Program-made: the position numbers and the translations under genes
Source: an uncultured Bacilli bacterium
Lineage (GTDB): Bacteria > Bacillota_I > Bacilli_A > RF39 > UBA660
Length of the DNA stretch: 64,000 nucleotides
NCBI GenBank assembly: GCA_934176955.1
Contig: CAKPOS010000008.1
Location: 1 to 64,000 of the forward strand
Direction of reading: 5' to 3'
Shown: one piece after another, positions 61,071-64,000 of the stretch
Position numbering within the stretch: position 1 is the stretch's first letter
Layout of the letters: each line of letters begins with the position of its first letter
Notes under the pieces: generated by a model
What the model saw: the letters and a program-made list of their open reading frames with translations, nothing else
The model's database searches: none
What the model was told of the DNA's origin: nothing

Positions 61071-62348
61071 TTAAATATCAATATAGGTGTTTGTTTTATA
61101 AATTTTATCTTTTATTTTTATATAAATAGAATACTTTCCTGATAATCCATATTGATTAATAATTGTTGTTTTTTCTTTGATATCATATACTCTTTTGTCT
61201 AAAAATTTATCTAATATGATATAAGCTTCATCATTTTCTTTAAAATCTCCTGTTAAGATAATGGTTTCTTTTGTTTTTCTTATGTTAATGTGATAACTTT
61301 TATAGTGGTTATCTATTTTTTTATAATTTACGAGTAATATTTCTTTCTTTGATAGAGGAGTTTCACTATTATTTTGAAATGTTACTCCATTAATTAATTT
61401 ATAATTAGTGTTATCTTTATAGTAACTCACGCTAATATTCTTTGGAATTATTTGACTAGTTTTGTTTGTAATTTCTTCTGTTTTATTTTTTAAATTTAGT
61501 ATTGATTCTTGTTTATTATTAGATAAAGTGATATTTTCTTCTTTTAATTCTATTATTTTATTGTATTGATTTTTTAGAGAATATTTTTCGACAATTTGAC
61601 CTGTTTGCCAATCTAATTTTATTAAGTTATTCGATAACAAGTAAAGATTATTTTTTATTTCTAGTACATCATATACTTTATTTTCTAAATTTATTTGTTT
61701 ATAAATTTTTCCTGATAAATCAATTTCTATCAGGGAATATCTTTGATTATTATTAATTTCTAATAATAGATTTCCATTTTTTAATAGATATGGATAAATT
61801 TCTACTTTATGTGAATAATACCAAATAATATTATAATGATTATCTATTCCATAAATTTTATTATCCTCCATAATTAAAGTTAATTGATTTGGTTTTAACT
61901 CTGTATTTTCAAATGAATTACGCTTTTCTACTTTTTCTGTTTTAATAGAATATATCTTTTTTTCTTTGTCAGTAATTAATTCTATTTTATTTTCTGTATC
62001 TTCTGTTAATCCATAAATGGGAAGAATATGTTTGGTATCTTCTTTAAAAGTATTTTCTACAAATGATATGTTATCTTGCTTATATATTCTTATGGTTACT
62101 TTTGTTTGATATGAAGTTTCAAAAAGAATCACAGCGGATAATGGCGAATCACCATATGGATTTTTGATAATGTTTGGATTTTCTAAGGTGTATCCATAGG
62201 GTGTTAAATATTTTTCTTGATTTTCTTGATTATCAATTTTTTCTTCTATTTCATCTATTTTTTCATTAGCACTTACTATTTTATATCCTAACATTGTACA
62301 TGACATTATAATCATGAGAAATGAAGAAATGATTAAAATTTTTTTCAC
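61071..62348 (-). CDS. membrane-anchored arylsulfotransferase-like protein
   Basis: The product opens with VKKILIISSFLMIIMSCTML, a signal anchor, so the rest is outside the cell. The next part reads LTPYGYTLENPNIIKNPYGDSPLSAVILFET, the hallmark of the arylsulfotransferase (ASST) N-terminal domain, followed by IYGLTEDTENKIEL and a beta-propeller-like region (NKIYGIDNHYNIIWYYSH, GNLLLEINN). Active ASST enzymes use a His nucleophile in the propeller that I cannot place, and the C-terminal half is shorter than usual. A GTG at 62348 is preferred as start because a promoter (-10 TACAAT with TG at 62372-62385) overlaps the earlier ATG at 62393. Precedes galU. Confidence 0.7.
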   Translation of the reverse strand: MKKILIISSFLMIIMSCTMLGYKIVSANEKIDEIEEKIDNQENQEKYLTPYGYTLENPNIIKNPYGDSPLSAVILFETSYQTKVTIRIYKQDNISFVENTFKEDTKHILPIYGLTEDTENKIELITDKEKKIYSIKTEKVEKRNSFENTELKPNQLTLIMEDNKIYGIDNHYNIIWYYSHKVEIYPYLLKNGNLLLEINNNQRYSLIEIDLSGKIYKQINLENKVYDVLEIKNNLYLLSNNLIKLDWQTGQIVEKYSLKNQYNKIIELKEENITLSNNKQESILNLKNKTEEITNKTSQIIPKNISVSYYKDNTNYKLINGVTFQNNSETPLSKKEILLVNYKKIDNHYKSYHINIRKTKETIILTGDFKENDEAYIILDKFLDKRVYDIKEKTTIINQYGLSGKYSIYIKIKDKIYKTNTYIDI

Positions 62349-62485
62349 TATTTCACTACTTCCTCTATAATGATTGTAAGTGTATTGTACCATAAATTTA
62401 TCTTTTTGTATAGAATTGTAATTTTTGCTTCATAATAAGATTAGAATATTCGCAGATATTCACATAGCAATTCATTTCAATTGGA

Positions 62486-62514
62486 TTGCTTTTTTTTGTG
62501 TTCTATATTATAAT
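62486..62514 (+). promoter_or_regulatory. promoter of the HIT protein gene
   Basis: TTGCTT (62486-62491), 17-base spacer, TATAAT (62509-62514). A small GCAAT/ATTGC hairpin precedes it. Confidence 0.6.
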
Positions 62515-62539
62515 TTTAAATAGTTTAAGGAGGATAGAT

Positions 62540-62908
62540 GTGGATATTTTTTGTAAAATAGTTTCTGGTGAAATTCCAACTAAAAAGATATTTGAAGATG
62601 ATACTGTTATGGTAATTATGGATGTTAATCCAGTTAGTGATGGGCATTGTTTAGTGATTCCTAAGATTCATTATCGAGACTTATATGATATTGATACACA
62701 AACTTTGAACCATATTTTAGGTGTTGCTCATGATTGGAGTAAAATACTTATGGAGAAATTTGATTGTGATGGAGTTACTTTAGTGCAGAATAACGGTTCT
62801 GTTCAGGAAGTAAAACATTTTCATTTACATGTTATTCCTAAATATGAAGGGAAGGATAAAGTTACTTTATCTGTAGATGATGTTTTCCACAAAATTGTGG
62901 AAAAATAA
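62540..62908 (+). CDS. HIT family nucleotide-binding protein
   Basis: A 122-residue cytosolic hydrolase of the HIT (histidine triad) family, acting on adenosine phosphoramidates or dinucleoside polyphosphates. It has IFCKIVSGEIPTKKIFED, NPVSDGHCLVIPKIHYRD and the triad HFHLHVIPK. The GTG at 62540 is set as start by AAGGAGG six bases upstream; an ATG two bases before it is out of frame. Stops before a bidirectional terminator. Confidence 0.93.
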   Translation: MDIFCKIVSGEIPTKKIFEDDTVMVIMDVNPVSDGHCLVIPKIHYRDLYDIDTQTLNHILGVAHDWSKILMEKFDCDGVTLVQNNGSVQEVKHFHLHVIPKYEGKDKVTLSVDDVFHKIVEK

Positions 62909-62951
62909 AAAAGAAGAAAATCACTTTTTTAAGAAGATACTCTTCTTTTTT
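62883..62951. terminator. bidirectional terminator with an inner palindrome
   Basis: Stem AAAAAAGAAGA (62907-62917) with TCTTCTTTTTT (62941-62951) between convergent genes. Just before it, inside the HIT gene end, a perfect 10-bp palindrome TTTTCCACAA/TTGTGGAAAA lies at 62883-62904. Confidence 0.75.
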
Positions 62952-62967
62952 TCATCTTTAAAATAAT

Positions 62968-63258
62968 TTATTTTTCCCAAATTTTTACTTTAGTATCCGG
63001 ATTGGCATATACAGTAATTCCTGCTACGATATCAGTAATACTTTGAATACTTTTTTTATCTATTTCCATATCTGCTATTCTAGCAATTTTATCTGCACTC
63101 TGATGACCACCATATGTATTTGCCGCAACTTTCACTCCTTCTATTACCTCTTGAACAGATGCTAGAGTAGATATAAATTCTGCTACATCTTCTTCTAAAT
63201 TTTTACTTGCTGTTATAATTTTTTGTTTTTCTTCTTCTACTTGTTCTGTTGTTATCAT
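62968..63258 (-). CDS. small helical protein of unknown function
   Basis: A 96-residue acidic, mostly helical protein (MITTEQVEEEKQKIITASKN, then EEDVAEFISTLASVQEVIEG). A turn with YGG separates two helices at about residues 50-52, a shape loosely like WXG100 secretion partners but without the Trp-x-Gly motif. GGAGG sets the start at 63258. It follows the CHAP protein gene by ten bases, so the two form one unit. Confidence 0.6.
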   Translation of the reverse strand: MITTEQVEEEKQKIITASKNLEEDVAEFISTLASVQEVIEGVKVAANTYGGHQSADKIARIADMEIDKKSIQSITDIVAGITVYANPDTKVKIWEK

Positions 63259-63268
63259 GAGAAACCTC

Positions 63269-64000
63269 CTATTCGTTACTACCACTTTGTATATTTACTT
63301 TTTTATTAATGTATTCTTGTGTTAATTGTATATTTTGATCATTCGAACTATCATTTAATTGAATTGGTGGAGTATAATATCCTCCACTTGTTATGTATGA
63401 ATTTTTATCTCTGACTCTTGTGTTAACGTATCCTGATATTCCTTCATCTGATGAAGTATTTGCCTCTATTGTATAAATATAATTTTTATCACTATCTAAC
63501 ACTATACCAGTATGATCTCCTCCTTTAAAAAAGATATCTCCTCTTTTAGGCTGATAATTCGTATCTTGCGCAGAATGCCATTCTCCTTGACCTTGAGATG
63601 CTTTTTGTTGAGCATCTGAAGCACCAGCACTAACCCCAATATAAGGATTTAGTACTTGAGATGCACCAGAAGATACCAAAGTATATGTAACTCCTGCTGC
63701 ACAAAAAGCATCATTATAATTCATGTAACCATATTTTTGATTATACCAATATCCATATTTTGTATTTCTATTATCTGTTGTCATTCTGTGATTTCCCATT
63801 TCATCTAATAAAAAGTCTACATAATCTCCATTTCCATTTTTGGTACGATATTTTTGATATAATAAGTCTTCTTTTCTTACTTTATTTGAATAAAGTGCCG
63901 TTTCTTTATATTCTTTCCATATATCATTATCTTTTATGGTAGTGAATAAATCATTTAAATTTTTATACTCTGAATAGCTGTTTCTATTATATCCACGACC
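63269..64000 (-). CDS. CHAP-domain amidase/peptidase, partial (5' end outside window)
   Basis: The frame is open from the window edge to 63269, 243 residues. The C-terminal part is a CHAP cysteine amidohydrolase/peptidase: GYWYNQKYGYMNYNDAFCAA with the catalytic Cys, then KRGDIFFKGGDHTGIVLDSD with the catalytic His, and TIEANTSS. Such domains cut peptidoglycan amide or peptide bonds. No signal peptide can be judged because the start is missing. The N-terminal visible part (WKEYKETALYSNKVRKEDLL) is helical. The small helical 62968 protein follows. Confidence 0.85.
   Translation of the reverse strand, partial: GRGYNRNSYSEYKNLNDLFTTIKDNDIWKEYKETALYSNKVRKEDLLYQKYRTKNGNGDYVDFLLDEMGNHRMTTDNRNTKYGYWYNQKYGYMNYNDAFCAAGVTYTLVSSGASQVLNPYIGVSAGASDAQQKASQGQGEWHSAQDTNYQPKRGDIFFKGGDHTGIVLDSDKNYIYTIEANTSSDEGISGYVNTRVRDKNSYITSGGYYTPPIQLNDSSNDQNIQLTQEYINKKVNIQSGSNE

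Noticed and set aside
62386..62393. ATG at 62393 as start of the arylsulfotransferase-like gene
   Set aside because: It precedes or overlaps the extended -10 promoter element, so it would not be in the mRNA; the GTG at 62348 leads straight into the signal anchor.
1..64000. Mycoplasma-type code (TGA as Trp)
   Set aside because: TGA ends clpP, the CPBP gene and the ABC fragment, and conserved Trp positions use TGG.
1..64000. CRISPR arrays, tRNA or rRNA genes
   Set aside because: No regularly spaced repeats, no TTCRA-type tRNA arm in a cloverleaf setting and no rRNA sequence were found by eye.

Overview
The window is strongly A+T-rich chromosomal DNA from a low-GC Gram-positive bacterium, most likely an uncultured gut member of the Bacilli (an RF39/Erysipelotrichales-like lineage is my inference). 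Support: a dnaB-dnaI primosome pair, a gatCAB-aspS operon behind a T-box, Bacillota-style GGAGG ribosome binding sites and TTGACA/TATAAT promoters, and TGA used as a real stop (for example at the end of clpP) while tryptophan is always TGG. The genetic code is therefore the standard one, not the Mycoplasma code. No tRNA, rRNA or CRISPR array was seen.

Layout. 1-4.9 kb: lipoprotein fragment, oleate hydratase, HAD phosphatase, VanZ-like and ASCH proteins, and a decayed surface-protein tail. 5-8.4 kb: CadC/CadA metal-efflux operon with a clear operator, then a tandem HMA-like small protein. 8.5-12.2 kb: accessory genes (frameshifted M3-like metallopeptidase, GNAT/transglutaminase-like fusion, HGSP-motif protein, unknown protein). 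12.4-16.3 kb: a broken ABC ATPase, a large serine recombinase with an unusual internal insertion, a truncated collagen-like gene and a glycosyltransferase. 16.3-28.8 kb: mutY, eno, a transport protein, two transglutaminase-like proteins, a TGS-nucleoside kinase, clpP, two flavoproteins and a RelE-like toxin/antitoxin pair. 28.9-42 kb: the transcription/translation block secE-nusG-rplK-rplA-rplJ-rplL-(membrane protein)-(DUF1292)-rpoB-rpoC, all on the minus strand. 42-50.4 kb: XRE regulator, rRNA methyltransferase, pseudouridine synthase, dnaE, dnaI, dnaB. 50.6-64 kb: transglutaminase-like protein, a frameshifted small gene, a 720-residue RNB-like protein, gatC-gatA-gatB-aspS with T-box, CPBP protease, galU, arylsulfotransferase-like protein, HIT protein and a CHAP-domain protein cut by the window end.

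Most interesting signals: (i) four unrelated-looking proteins that each carry a Cys-His-Asp transglutaminase/papain-like triad with similar spacing; (ii) a short palindromic element (AAAATACTT / AAGTATTTT) scattered through most intergenic gaps, often over stop codons or close to ribosome binding sites; (iii) a serine-recombinase locus whose two flanks are both broken genes; (iv) a large one-pass membrane protein of unknown function placed inside the RNA polymerase/ribosomal protein cluster; (v) a tandem HMA-like protein beside the cadCA operon.
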